In this document: in pieces, positions 15,679 through 24,281 of the stretch | Layout: each line of letters starts with the position of its first letter | Position numbering within the stretch: position 1 is the stretch's first letter | Source: Candidatus Tharpella aukensis | GTDB lineage: Bacteria > Desulfobacterota > Anaeroferrophillalia > Anaeroferrophillales > Tharpellaceae | Length of the DNA stretch: 32,593 nt | Direction of reading: 5' to 3' | Assembly (NCBI GenBank): GCA_021163445.1 | Contig: JAGGWR010000030.1 | Coordinates: 1-32,593 of the forward strand | Made by a program: the position numbers and the translations under genes | The notes under the pieces: model-generated | Seen by the model: the letters and a program-made list of their open reading frames with translations, nothing else | Told to the model about the DNA's origin: nothing | Databases searched by the model: none

Positions 15679-16491
15679 ATGCGCTCGATTGTTGTTGCTG
15701 GTGCTGCCGGACGTATGGGTAAACGGCTTGTTGATCTGGTGAATGCCCAGGCTGGGGCCAAAGTGGTAGGTGCGCTGGAGTTCTCGGAGCATCCTCTGCT
15801 GGGAAAAGATGCCGGAGAGGTGGCCGGTATCGGTTGTCTGGAAGTGCCGCTGGTCGGCAGTTTCAATGAACTTGCCGGGTGTGGGGCTGAGGTGATGATA
15901 GATTTTACCGCTCCGCAGGCAACTCTGGCCAATTTGGAGTGGGCGGTAGCCGAGCAGGTCGCTATGGTTATCGGGACGACCGGTATGAGTGTCGATGAGC
16001 GCGAAAAATTGGCCGAAGCGGCGCGAAAAATTCCACTGGTTTTTGCGCCTAACATGAGTGTTGGTGTCAATGTTCTCTTTAAAGTTGTGGCTGAAGTAGC
16101 GGCTATTTTAGGGGATGATTTTGATGTTGAAATCCTCGAAGCCCACCATCGTTTAAAAAAAGATGCGCCCAGCGGTACGGCTGTACATTTAGGTGAGATT
16201 GTCGCTGAGGCTTTAGGCCGTGATTATCAGACTGATGCGGTTTTTACCCGGCAGGGATTTACCGGTGAACGAACCCAACGAGAGATTGGTATGCAGACCT
16301 TGCGGGCTGGGGATATTGTCGGTGAACATATGGTCATGTTTGGGGGCATGGGTGAGCGTTTGGAAATCATCCATCGGGCTCATTCACGTGATAATTTTGC
16401 TGCCGGAGCCGTACGTGCGGCTATGTGGCTTGCGGGTCGCGAACCCGGACTTTATGATATGCAAGATGTGTTAGGCTTGATGGCGTCGTAA
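15679..16491 (+). CDS. dapB: 4-hydroxy-tetrahydrodipicolinate reductase DapB
   Basis: The ATG at 15679 with AAGGGAGAA upstream gives 270 residues; the track's TTG one codon earlier is less likely. The nucleotide-binding loop is VAGAAGRMG (6-14), IGTTG is at 98-102, and the catalytic HHRLKKDAPSGTA lies at 156-168. It reduces HTPA with NAD(P)H in lysine and meso-diaminopimelate biosynthesis, feeding peptidoglycan. The last four residues LMAS and the stop are encoded by the edge of repeat B2 (TTGATGGCGTCGTAA), so the native C-terminus has been replaced without loss of the core. Confidence 0.96.
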   Translation: MRSIVVAGAAGRMGKRLVDLVNAQAGAKVVGALEFSEHPLLGKDAGEVAGIGCLEVPLVGSFNELAGCGAEVMIDFTAPQATLANLEWAVAEQVAMVIGTTGMSVDEREKLAEAARKIPLVFAPNMSVGVNVLFKVVAEVAAILGDDFDVEILEAHHRLKKDAPSGTAVHLGEIVAEALGRDYQTDAVFTRQGFTGERTQREIGMQTLRAGDIVGEHMVMFGGMGERLEIIHRAHSRDNFAAGAVRAAMWLAGREPGLYDMQDVLGLMAS

Positions 16492-16630
16492 AAAGTTCCG
16501 ATATTCTGCGATGATGTGGTTTTCCAGACACTCGACATACTACATGTATGGTCTCGCGCCTGGAAAACCACATCATCTTGCCTCTCGAAATTTTTACTTA
16601 GCCATCTCGTGACTTTTTACAAATGTATTA
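16478..16630 (+). repeat. Family B palindromic element, copy B2
   Basis: Starts TTGATGGCGTCGTAAAAAGT within dapB and ends with the inverse arm ACTTTTTAC plus a decayed tail. The inner stem is GATGTGGTTTTCCAG/CTGGAAAACCACATC with the apex CATAC/GTATG. It fills the dapB-gyrA gap. Confidence 0.92.
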
Positions 16631-16658
16631 AGCTTTAAACAGAAAAAGGGAGATATTT

Positions 16659-19301
16659 ATGGAACCAACAGAGGTTCTGTTGCCGGAATCGATACCGGTT
16701 AGTATTGAGGATGAGATGAAAACCTCATACCTCGCTTATGCCATGAGTGTTATTATTGGCCGGGCCCTGCCCGATGTCAGGGATGGTTTGAAACCTGTTC
16801 ATCGCCGGGTGCTTTTTGCCATGCACGATCTGGGTAATGCCTGGAATAAGTCTTACAAAAAATCGGCTCGCGTGGTCGGTGATGTTATCGGTAAATACCA
16901 TCCGCATGGAGACAGTGCGGTTTACGATACGATTGTCCGAATGGCTCAGGGTTTCTCTTTGCGTTATCCGCTGGTTGACGGGCAGGGGAACTTTGGTTCG
17001 GTTGATGGCGACGCTCCGGCGGCGATGCGTTATACCGAGATCCGGATGTCCCGACTGGCCGGAGAGATGCTGGCGGATATCAATAAGGATACCGTTGATT
17101 TTGGTACCAACTATGATGAATCTCTAAAGGAACCATTAGTCCTTCCAGCCCGCTTCCCGAATCTTCTGGTTAACGGTTCGACCGGAATTGCGGTCGGAAT
17201 GGCAACTAATATCCCGCCCCATAATCTTTCCGAGGTGATCAACGCTCTGGTCGCCTATATTGATGATCCGGAAATTTCGGTGGTTGATCTAATGGCCTAT
17301 ATTCCGGGCCCCGATTTTCCGACCGGAGGTTTTATCTATGGGCGTGAGGGGATCGCTTCGGCCTATATGACCGGGCGTGGGATTATTCGATTGCGAGCCC
17401 GGGCCGAAGTTGAAACCGATAAGAAGAGCGGTCGCGAACGAATTATTGTGACCGAAATTCCTTATCAGGTTAACAAAGCCAAAATGCTTGAAAAAATGGC
17501 CGAGCTTGTACGTCATAAAAAACTGATCGGGATTTCAGATTTGCGGGATGAGTCTGATCGTCAGGGCATGCGCATTGTTATTGAACTAAAGCGCGATGCT
17601 CAAGGGGAGATTGTCCTTAATCAACTCTTTAAGCAGACCAATATGCAGACCTCCTTCGGGATTACCCTGCTCGCGATTGTTGACCGGCAGCCGTTGGTCT
17701 TAAATCTTAAAGAGATGCTCGTTTATTTCGTTGAGCATCGTAAAGATGTTGTGCGTCGCAGGACAGCGTTTGAGTTATCCCGGTCTCGGGAGCGTCTCCA
17801 TCTGCTGGCGGGTTTTAAGATTGCACTTGATAATCTTGATGAGGTTATCGAGATCATTCGGGCGGCGGCGTCACCGGTGGTTGCTCGGGAAGAGCTTAAG
17901 GGACGTTTCAGCTTTTCGGAACGGCAGGCGCAAGCGATTCTTGACTTGCGTCTACAACGTTTGACCGGAATGGAGAGAGACAAGATTATTCAGGAACATG
18001 CTGAAGTTGTAGCTCTGATCGCTAAACTCGAAGAGATTCTGGCCAGTGAAAAACTGGTTTTAGATATTATTGTTAAGGAACTGGAAGAGATTCGTGAAAC
18101 TTATGGTGATGAACGCCGTTGTGAAATTGTTGATGACGGCAGTGAGTTGCAGATCGAAGATCTGATTGAAGTGGAAGAGATGGTGGTCACGATCTCGCGT
18201 CAGGGTTATATAAAAAGAACCGCGCTTAGTACTTATCGCAGCTATAATCGCGGGGCCGGCGGCCGTCTGGGAATGGAGACCCGGGATGGTGATTTTGTCC
18301 AGCGCATGTTTGTCGCCTCGACCCATGATTATCTGACCTTTTTTACGAATCAGGGCCGGGCTTTCCGCCTCAAGGTTTATCAAGCCCCGGAAGGCGGGAC
18401 GACTTCGCGGGGTAAAGCGTTGGTTAATCTCTTGCAGCTGGGTGAGGGTGAAGAGGTTTCCGCAGTTTTGGCGTTAAGCGAATTTGGTGAAGATAACTTT
18501 GTCATTATGACGACCCGTTCCGGGCTCATCAAAAAACTTGATCTTGGCTCTTTGGAAAAAATCAGAAGAAGCGGGATTCGTTGTATTACATTGCGGGAAG
18601 GTGATGAGATGATTGCCGCTAAAATTGCTCGTGAGAGTGATTCGATCTTGCTCGGTACGAGCCAGGGTCAGGCGATCCATTTTCTGGTTTCTAAAATGCG
18701 GTCGACCGGGCGACTTTCGCAAGGTGTGATCGGCTGCCGGATGGCGGAAGATGATCAGCTGGTCGGCTTAGAGATCTTCTCCGAGGAGGAGGCGACGGTT
18801 TTGACGATTACCGAAAACGGTTACGGCAAGCGCAGCCCGATTGCCGATTATCCGATGCGTTCGCGCGGCGGCAAAGGCGTTATTACAATTAAAGTGAATG
18901 AAAGAAATGGCCGTGTCGTAGCCCTGCTTAAGGCTAGTGACGCAGATCAGATTATGATGATTACCGATGCGGGCAAGATTACCCGTAACCGGGTTGCCGA
19001 TGTCTCGGTAGTCGGTCGTAACACTATGGGGGTTCGGGTTTTTCGGATTGACCAAGAGAAAGAACGGCTGGTTTCAGTGGCTCTGCTGCCGGAAGGTGTG
19101 GAAGCCGAGCGCAGTTTTCAAGAGCGTATGGAACTTGGTGAGATTGATGCTGTAGATACCCCCGAAGGGGGAGAGAGTGAACTTTCAGCAACTTCAGAAA
19201 CTTCAGAAAGTACTGAAAGTACAGAAAATTCAGATACCTCGGAAACCTCAGAAGTGGTTGATGATATCGTTAACTCGGAAACCGAGGATGAGAAAGAATA
19301 A
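16659..19301 (+). CDS. gyrA: DNA gyrase subunit A
   Basis: The 880-residue protein is a full GyrA. It has the catalytic Tyr Y125 in MRYTEIRM, and the quinolone region [10 protein letters not shown], with S86 and D90 in the wild-type, drug-sensitive state. The C-terminal beta-pinwheel with the GyrA box (RGGKG) points to gyrase rather than ParC. It works with GyrB, which is not in the window, to introduce negative supercoils. After the pinwheel there is an acidic Ser/Thr/Glu low-complexity tail of about 50 residues ([20 protein letters not shown]). The gene is 2 bp upstream of the menG-like gene, suggesting coexpression. Confidence 0.97.
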   Translation: MEPTEVLLPESIPVSIEDEMKTSYLAYAMSVIIGRALPDVRDGLKPVHRRVLFAMHDLGNAWNKSYKKSARVVGDVIGKYHPHGDSAVYDTIVRMAQGFSLRYPLVDGQGNFGSVDGDAPAAMRYTEIRMSRLAGEMLADINKDTVDFGTNYDESLKEPLVLPARFPNLLVNGSTGIAVGMATNIPPHNLSEVINALVAYIDDPEISVVDLMAYIPGPDFPTGGFIYGREGIASAYMTGRGIIRLRARAEVETDKKSGRERIIVTEIPYQVNKAKMLEKMAELVRHKKLIGISDLRDESDRQGMRIVIELKRDAQGEIVLNQLFKQTNMQTSFGITLLAIVDRQPLVLNLKEMLVYFVEHRKDVVRRRTAFELSRSRERLHLLAGFKIALDNLDEVIEIIRAAASPVVAREELKGRFSFSERQAQAILDLRLQRLTGMERDKIIQEHAEVVALIAKLEEILASEKLVLDIIVKELEEIRETYGDERRCEIVDDGSELQIEDLIEVEEMVVTISRQGYIKRTALSTYRSYNRGAGGRLGMETRDGDFVQRMFVASTHDYLTFFTNQGRAFRLKVYQAPEGGTTSRGKALVNLLQLGEGEEVSAVLALSEFGEDNFVIMTTRSGLIKKLDLGSLEKIRRSGIRCITLREGDEMIAAKIARESDSILLGTSQGQAIHFLVSKMRSTGRLSQGVIGCRMAEDDQLVGLEIFSEEEATVLTITENGYGKRSPIADYPMRSRGGKGVITIKVNERNGRVVALLKASDADQIMMITDAGKITRNRVADVSVVGRNTMGVRVFRIDQEKERLVSVALLPEGVEAERSFQERMELGEIDAVDTPEGGESELSATSETSESTESTENSDTSETSEVVDDIVNSETEDEKE

Positions 19302-19303
19302 TT

Positions 19304-20032
19304 TTGAAAAATGATAATTTAAGTAAGCCCATTGACCATGAAAATCGAACCCAGGCAGTTCATGAGATGTTTTGCGCGATTGCCCCGCGTTACGACTTTC
19401 TTAATCGTCTTTTAAGTCTTGGTATTGATCGGGGGTGGCGGCGAACGCTCTCGCGGATGGCTTTACGGAAAGATACCGAGTCGATTCTTGATGTGGCCTG
19501 TGGTACCGGTGATGTTAGTCTGGGGTTGCGCCAAAAAGCATCTCAGGCGCGGATTGTCGGGCTTGATTTCAGTCAAGCGATGCTTGATTTGGCCCAAATT
19601 AAGATTAATCGGGCTCAAGCCGACATTAAACTGGTTGCGGCTTCGGCTGAAGAGTTACCATTTCCGGATGCCGATTTTGACCTGTTGACAATCGCTTTTG
19701 GGATTCGCAATGTTATTGATAAGAAGAAGGCCCTGGCAGAATTTTATCGAGTTCTAGAGCCGCACGGCCGTCTTGCTGTTCTTGAGTTTTCCCAGCCTAG
19801 GGTAGCTTGGTTCAGGGTTTTATATGAGCTCTATTTTTTTAAACTTCTACCATTGGTAGGCGGGCTTTTTGCTCAGCGCAGCGCTTATCGCTATCTGCCC
19901 GAGTCAGTGGCGAAATTTCCTTCTTGTGATGAATTTTCCGGCTGGCTCAAAGAGGCAGGATTCCGGCAATGCCGCTACCATAGTTTGACTTTCGGGATTG
20001 CTACCCTCTATCTGGCAGAGAAACTGGATTAA
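19304..20032 (+). CDS. ubiE: Demethylmenaquinone methyltransferase MenG/UbiE
   Basis: The 242-residue SAM methyltransferase starts with TTG 2 bp after gyrA; no in-frame ATG lies near. The family signature YDFLNRLLSLGIDRGWRR (about 30-47), the SAM loop LDVACGTGDVSLG (62-74), GLDFSQAMLDLA, and AEELPFPDADFDLLTIAFGIRNV are all present. It methylates demethylmenaquinone to menaquinone in the inner membrane quinone pool, fitting an anaerobic respirer. With no ubiquinone genes in view, the menaquinone role is favoured. Confidence 0.93.
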   Translation: MKNDNLSKPIDHENRTQAVHEMFCAIAPRYDFLNRLLSLGIDRGWRRTLSRMALRKDTESILDVACGTGDVSLGLRQKASQARIVGLDFSQAMLDLAQIKINRAQADIKLVAASAEELPFPDADFDLLTIAFGIRNVIDKKKALAEFYRVLEPHGRLAVLEFSQPRVAWFRVLYELYFFKLLPLVGGLFAQRSAYRYLPESVAKFPSCDEFSGWLKEAGFRQCRYHSLTFGIATLYLAEKLD

Positions 20033-20078
20033 TTAAGAGAGAGATTTGGTTGGTTAATGGAAAGAGGGTAGTTTTGGA

Positions 20079-20186
20079 CTTTGCTTCGCCCACATAAACG
20101 GGGTCAAAGCTAGATAAATGGCGGGTTAATCTTTTGTTTGATATGATTATATTGGCCGCCAATTATCCAGCAATGACCCCATCCGA
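20079..20186 (+). repeat. Family C hairpin element, copy C1
   Basis: GGGGTCA/TGACCCC bound arms of 25 nt (20100-20124 and 20156-20180), including GCTAGATAAATGGCGG against CCGCCAATTATCCAGC, around a 31-nt loop. The outer tail TTTGCTTCGCCC...ATAAACGGGGTCA recurs inverted at 31144-31171. No gene lies in this gap. Confidence 0.75.
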
Positions 20187-20292
20187 GACAGAACGGGCGT
20201 TACCATTGATTGAAGATAATTTATTGAAAAATCATTTTTTTCCTCGATAATAGTTTATAGATTTAAAGATTATTACGATCAGGAGTGTAATC

Positions 20293-20949
20293 ATGGCAAA
20301 AATTGGAATTCTACTGGCGGGTTGCGGGGTTAATGACGGCTCGGAGATTCACGAAGCGGTCTTGACTATGTTGGCTCTAGATTGTCTTGGGGTTGAGCGT
20401 CTTTGTCTGGCACCGAATATCGAACAGCGCGATGTCGTCAATCATTTTTCCGGCGAAGCCGTTAGTGAGAGCCGAAATGTATTGGTCGAATCAGCCCGAA
20501 TTGCACGGGGTGAAATCAGCGATTTGGCCGCTGTTTCAGCTTCTGATATCGATGCCGTGATAATGCCAGGCGGTTTCGGGGCGGCGAAAAATTTATCTGA
20601 TTTTGCTTTAGCTGGAGAGCAAACTGAGGTTCATCCTGATGTTTTACGGCTCCTGCAGGAGATGCATAAAGTTAAAAAACCGATAGGTGCAATCTGTATT
20701 GCGCCGGCAGTTCTGGCTCGGGCTTTAGGTGCATTTAAACCTGAATTGACGATCGGCAATGATTTGGCAACGGCAAAACTGCTTGAATCTTTCGGGGCCA
20801 GGCACCTCGATTGTCCGGTTGACGATATCGTCGTTGATCAGCGTAATCGTTTGGTAACCACTCCGGCCTATATGCTGGGGCCGGGTTTACGAGAGATAGC
20901 TGTCGGAATTGACAAGTTGGTCGGGAAGATTGTATCGATGGTTGCTTAG
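20293..20949 (+). CDS. elbB: ElbB-like DJ-1/PfpI superfamily glyoxalase
   Basis: The 218-residue protein matches ElbB: KIGILLAGCGVNDGSEIHEAVL at the start, CLAPN, the acidic site residue in the HEA segment, DAVIMPGGFGAAKNLSDFA, and the nucleophile elbow GAICIAPAVLARA with C135. ElbB has glyoxalase III-type activity in vitro and was linked earlier to isoprenoid synthesis. AGGAG precedes the ATG. It is a single gene; copy B3 follows 68 bp downstream. Confidence 0.92.
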   Translation: MAKIGILLAGCGVNDGSEIHEAVLTMLALDCLGVERLCLAPNIEQRDVVNHFSGEAVSESRNVLVESARIARGEISDLAAVSASDIDAVIMPGGFGAAKNLSDFALAGEQTEVHPDVLRLLQEMHKVKKPIGAICIAPAVLARALGAFKPELTIGNDLATAKLLESFGARHLDCPVDDIVVDQRNRLVTTPAYMLGPGLREIAVGIDKLVGKIVSMVA

Positions 20950-21016
20950 AGCTTAACGCAGCTATTGAGGAAGTTGGCAGTTTTCGGTTATGTGCGACTT
21001 AAGAGGACTTTTAAGG

Positions 21017-21160
21017 TTGATGGCGTTGTAAAAAGTTCCGATATCCTGCGCTGTTGCGGTTCTCCAGACACTCGACATACTATATGTATGGTCTCGCGCC
21101 TGGAGAACCACAACTTCTTGTCTATCGAAATTTTTACTTAGCCATCCCGTTATTTTTTAG
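21017..21160 (+). repeat. Family B palindromic element, copy B3
   Basis: TTGATGGCGTTGTAAAAAGT starts the element. The inner stem is GTTGCGGTTCTCCAG/CTGGAGAACCACAAC with the CATAC/GTATG apex. The right arm is degenerate (TTATTTTTTAGATG). It lies in the elbB-cytochrome gap, 20950-21278, which otherwise holds only a promoter. Confidence 0.85.
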
Positions 21161-21181
21161 ATGTTTTGTTTTGGTATTAAC

Positions 21182-21210
21182 TTGACAACGTCTTTATTAT
21201 TTTGTATACG
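21182..21210 (+). promoter_or_regulatory. Promoter of the first tetrahaem cytochrome gene
   Basis: TTGACA, 17 bp and TATACG lie about 70 bp before the start codon. A good sigma-70-type match. Confidence 0.6.
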
Positions 21211-21278
21211 GCGTGCGTGAGCGATGTAATATTTATCACATAGTTAGTTAACTTAACAAGTAAGATGGAGGAGATTTC

Positions 21279-21650
21279 ATGAAAAAACTTATTGCGTTAG
21301 TAGTGATGGCGGCATTTTTGGCTGTAGGTTCGGTTGCTTTTGCAACACCGGCAGGCCCGGCTGGCGATCTTAAGATTACCAAGGCTGACGGCAAGCATAA
21401 AAAGCCGGCAGTTATCTATAACCATGAAAAGCATAGTGCGGCGACTCCGGATTGTAAAACCTGTCATCATACCTGGGATGGTAAAGAGGCTCCGAAAAAA
21501 TGTAGCGAATGTCATAAAGCCAAAAAAGATGGTAAAAAACTTTCCAGTAAAAATGCTCTCCATAAAAACTGTAAAGATTGTCATAAAGATTTGAAGAAAG
21601 CCGGCAAAAAAACTGGGCCGACTTCTTGTAAGGCCTGTCACAAAAAATAG
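21279..21650 (+). CDS. Periplasmic tetrahaem cytochrome c3-like protein
   Basis: The 123-residue precursor has a signal peptide (MKKLIALVVMAAFLAVGSVAFA, cleavage near 22). Four CXXCH haem-binding motifs follow: CKTCH, CSECH, CKDCH, CKACH. Separate His residues (NHEKHS, HHTWDG) can serve as the distal ligands. The fold class is class III cytochrome c (c3/c7), and the mature protein of about 100 residues is lysine-rich as in c3. It would shuttle electrons in the periplasm. The stop codon TAG touches copy B4. It is a paralogue of the next gene; the 40 nt around the start are identical in the two. Confidence 0.93.
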   Translation: MKKLIALVVMAAFLAVGSVAFATPAGPAGDLKITKADGKHKKPAVIYNHEKHSAATPDCKTCHHTWDGKEAPKKCSECHKAKKDGKKLSSKNALHKNCKDCHKDLKKAGKKTGPTSCKACHKK

Positions 21651-21805
21651 TTGATGGCGTCGTAAAAAGTTCCGATATCCTACGATGATGTGGTTTTCCA
21701 GACACTCGACATACTACATGTATGGTCTCGCGCCTGAAAAACCACATCATCTTGTCTATCGAAATTTTAACTTAGCCATCCCGTGACTTTTTACGAATGT
21801 ATCAA
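21651..21805 (+). repeat. Family B palindromic element, copy B4
   Basis: The best-preserved copy. The ends TTGATggcgTCGTAAAAAGT and ACTTTTTACGAatgtATCAA are inverted repeats with the same 4-nt gap. The inner stem is GATGTGGTTTTCCAG/CTGAAAAACCACATC. It begins directly after the cytochrome stop codon; ATAG occurs on both flanks. Confidence 0.93.
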
Positions 21806-21822
21806 ATAGTTGTTTCCTGGCT

Positions 21823-21870
21823 CGAAACACAAAAAAGGCACCCTGAAAAGGGTGCTTTTTTTGTGTTTCG
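21823..21870 (+). terminator. Terminator between the two cytochrome genes
   Basis: A stem of about 21 bp (CGAAACACAAAAAAGGCACCC and its inverse, with one G-T wobble) closes on a TGAAAA loop with an internal T7 run. The stem is read from either strand. Confidence 0.85.
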
Positions 21871-21891
21871 AACACCCCCTTGGCTTTTTTC

Positions 21892-21920
21892 TTGACGGGA
21901 AAATATGGTTATGTTAGGTA
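21892..21920 (+). promoter_or_regulatory. Putative promoter of the second cytochrome gene
   Basis: CTTGACG, spacer and TATGTTA, the same motif and spacing as in front of resB. The 17-bp-spaced -10 is TAGGTA. Confidence 0.45.
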
Positions 21921-21993
21921 TTAATCACTGTGCATGATAGTGAGGTATTTATTTTAATCAATTAACATTAAACAGTACGCTGGAGGAGATTTC

Positions 21994-22365
21994 ATGAAAA
22001 AACTTATTGCGTTAGTAGTGGTGGCAGCCTTTTTGTCCGTTGGAGTGGTCGCTTTTGCAGCTCCGACAGCTCCAGCCGGAGAACTGATAGTTACTCCGAT
22101 GATGAAAAGTGACAAAAAAGCTCCGGTAAAGTTTAGTCATGAAAAACACGCGGTTGGAGTCCCTGATTGTAAAACTTGTCATCATACATGGGATGGGAAG
22201 TCGGCTATGGAAAAATGTAGCAAGTGTCACACCGGAAGAAAAAGTGGCGACAAACCCAATATTAAAAATGCTATGCACAACAGTTGTAAGAAATGTCATA
22301 AAGATCGGAAGGCGGCGGGCAAACCTGCGGGGCCGACCAGTTGTAAGAAATGTCATAAAAAATAG
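21994..22365 (+). CDS. Periplasmic tetrahaem cytochrome c3-like protein (paralogue)
   Basis: The 123-residue precursor has the same length, signal peptide and motif spacing as the upstream cytochrome. Haem motifs are CKTCH, CSKCH, CKKCH and CKKCH, with NSCKKCHKDRKAAGKP near the C-terminus. Mature parts differ much more (for example ADGKHKKPAVIYNHEKHS against SDKKAPVKFSHEKHA) than the start region, which is identical for 40 nt including GGAGGAG. Each copy has its own promoter and terminator, so they can be expressed separately. The pair precedes the resB-ccsA genes that mature such cytochromes. Confidence 0.93.
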   Translation: MKKLIALVVVAAFLSVGVVAFAAPTAPAGELIVTPMMKSDKKAPVKFSHEKHAVGVPDCKTCHHTWDGKSAMEKCSKCHTGRKSGDKPNIKNAMHNSCKKCHKDRKAAGKPAGPTSCKKCHKK

Positions 22366-22392
22366 TTGATCAAGAGAGTAAGAATGTATATA

Positions 22393-22425
22393 AAGGGGCA
22401 CCCCGGTTTTGGGGTGCCTTTTTTA
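22393..22425 (+). terminator. Terminator after the second cytochrome
   Basis: The stem GGCACCCC/GGGGTGCC with a GGTTTT loop is followed by TTTTTT, about 30 bp after the stop. Confidence 0.92.
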
Positions 22426-22446
22426 TTGGGCGGTTTTTGTTGTCGG

Positions 22447-22575
22447 GTAACTATTCAGCTTAAGTAAAAAAGAACCGAATATTGATGATTTCAGTAAATT
22501 CTGGGGACATAACCTGATTCTCCGAAGGAAATCGGGATTGTGTCCCCTGAATTTACGGGTAAGCTGAATAGTTAC
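22447..22575 (-). mobile_element. Family A MITE, copy A4
   Basis: The 129-bp copy is flanked by exact 8-bp duplications GTTGTCGG (22439-22446 and 22576-22583). It lies between the cytochrome terminator and the resB promoter. Confidence 0.95.
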
Positions 22576-22607
22576 GTTGTCGGAAAGTTTTTTGCACAGA
22601 ATTTTTC

Positions 22608-22636
22608 TTGACGTATAAGTCCGGCTATGTTAAAAC
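22608..22636 (+). promoter_or_regulatory. Putative promoter of resB
   Basis: TTGACG, 17 bp and TAAAAC, with CTTGACG-N12-TATGTTA as in front of the second cytochrome gene. Confidence 0.45.
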
Positions 22637-22666
22637 GGTGAAAACTATACTAAAAGGGTATTGAAA

Positions 22667-24067
22667 TTGGCTAATAAGAAAGAGTTGAAGAAGAAAGGCT
22701 CGTTATTGAGTGGTTTGATGGCTTTTTTCTCGTCGTTAAAACTGACAATATTTCTGCTGATAACCTTGGCTCTGGTCTCAATTATCGGAACCGTGATCCC
22801 GCAGAATATGCTTCGAGCAGATTATCTTAAGGTCTATGATGAGTCAACTTATACGACCCTGAAGGCCGTCGGTTTTCTTGATATGTACCACTCTTGGTGG
22901 TTTGTTCTGATTCTGACGCTCTTGACTGTAAACCTGATTGCCTGTTCTTGGAAACACTTTCCCAAAACCTGGCGATTTTTTTCACACCCGACCAGATTGT
23001 TGGACAACTCGCTGGAGAAAGCCTCGGCATCAGCTTTGGTCTGGCGTCACTCCTGGAAACTGGAAAATGATGATCCTGCCTCTTTGCTTCCACGTCTCAA
23101 TAGCCTGTGGGCGGGTAAATGGGAATGGTTAGAGCACGCTGGTAAAAATGGTTCGGAATTTCACTATGTTGCGGAAAAAGGGCGCTGGTCGCGTTTAGGG
23201 GTTTACTTTGTTCATCTAAGCGTTCTTGTTATTTTTGCTGGTGGTATTATTGGTTCAGTTTTCGGGATTAAGGGTTTTGCTAATATTCCAGAAGGTGAAA
23301 AAATCAGCTCTTTTTACACTTATGGTGATAATCGGGTTCCGGTAGACCTGGGTTACTCGGTCGAATGTCGTAAATTTAAAGTTGAGTTTTACGATAACGG
23401 TAGCCCTAAAGAGTACTCCAGTGACCTGATAATTTACGATAATGGGAAACCGGTAAAAGAGAAAATTATTGAGGTCAATCATCCGATCTCTTATCAGGGT
23501 TTTACTTTTTATCAATCCAGTTATGGCGCTTATGGTGGACTTGTCGATCTGGAACTGAATTTTCGTGAGACCGGTATGGTGTTGCCGCTCAGACTTGAGG
23601 TTGGTCGCCCGTTGCGCCTGCCCGAAAATTGGGGTTGGATTGAAGTTCTAAAATTTGAAGAGAACTATATGCGGATGGGGCCCTCGGTCATGGTTTTGCG
23701 GGATCCGGGTAACGGGGTTAAACCTTATCAGTTCTGGGTCTTTCTGCGTTTTCCCGAATTTGGAAAAGAGAATGGCAAGACAGCTGAATTCTGCACCTTT
23801 AAAAATATTGAACAGCGTTATTATACCGGTTTGCAGGTTAACAAAGATCCCGGCGTCTGGGTTGTCTGGATCGGTTGTATTATGATGATTCTCGGTCTCT
23901 ATGTCGCTTTCTTTATGTCGCACCGGCGTTTATGGCTGCGTCTGGCTCGGGATCCGGATAAACCAAAACGACTGCAACTGGTTATGGTTGGTAATGCCAA
24001 TAAGAACCAACCCTCCTTTGAAGAGGAGTTTAAAGAGTTGTCAGAAAAGGTCAAATCCTGGAAATAA
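22667..24067 (+). CDS. resB: Cytochrome c biogenesis protein ResB
   Basis: The TTG at 22667 is 8 bp after AAAGGG and is preferred over the TTG at 22661, giving 466 residues. The N-terminal segment FFSSLKLTIFLLITLALVSIIGTVIPQN is the ResB/Ccs1 signature. Further membrane segments follow (SWWFVLILTLLTVNLIACSW; LGVYFVHLSVLVIFAGGIIGS), then a large periplasmic domain (PISYQGFTFYQSSYG) and a final membrane helix (VVWIGCIMMILGLYVAFFMSHRR). ResB works with CcsA in System II to export haem and attach it to CXXCH proteins such as the neighbouring cytochromes. A MITE separates it from ccsA. Confidence 0.93.
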   Translation: MANKKELKKKGSLLSGLMAFFSSLKLTIFLLITLALVSIIGTVIPQNMLRADYLKVYDESTYTTLKAVGFLDMYHSWWFVLILTLLTVNLIACSWKHFPKTWRFFSHPTRLLDNSLEKASASALVWRHSWKLENDDPASLLPRLNSLWAGKWEWLEHAGKNGSEFHYVAEKGRWSRLGVYFVHLSVLVIFAGGIIGSVFGIKGFANIPEGEKISSFYTYGDNRVPVDLGYSVECRKFKVEFYDNGSPKEYSSDLIIYDNGKPVKEKIIEVNHPISYQGFTFYQSSYGAYGGLVDLELNFRETGMVLPLRLEVGRPLRLPENWGWIEVLKFEENYMRMGPSVMVLRDPGNGVKPYQFWVFLRFPEFGKENGKTAEFCTFKNIEQRYYTGLQVNKDPGVWVVWIGCIMMILGLYVAFFMSHRRLWLRLARDPDKPKRLQLVMVGNANKNQPSFEEEFKELSEKVKSWK

Positions 24068-24132
24068 TTTGCTGGGAAAACCAAAAAACTATGTGCCTTT
24101 GGGCCTTCAGCCTTTATGCCTTAGAAAAAAAT

Positions 24133-24262
24133 GTAATTATTCAGCGTAAGTGGAAAAGCATCATATATTGATGAATTCTAGTGAATTCTGGGGACATAAC
24201 CTGATTCTCCGAAGGAAAGCGGGATTGTGTCCCCAGAATTTACGGGTTAGCTGAATAGTTAC
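24133..24262 (-). mobile_element. Family A MITE, copy A5
   Basis: The copy carries a C to T change in its first arm (GTAATTATTCAGC). It is flanked by GAAAAAAAT and GAAAAAAT, an 8-bp duplication with one slipped A. It lies between resB and ccsA, which normally form one operon. Confidence 0.92.
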
Positions 24263-24281
24263 GAAAAAATGAGGATCAGTA

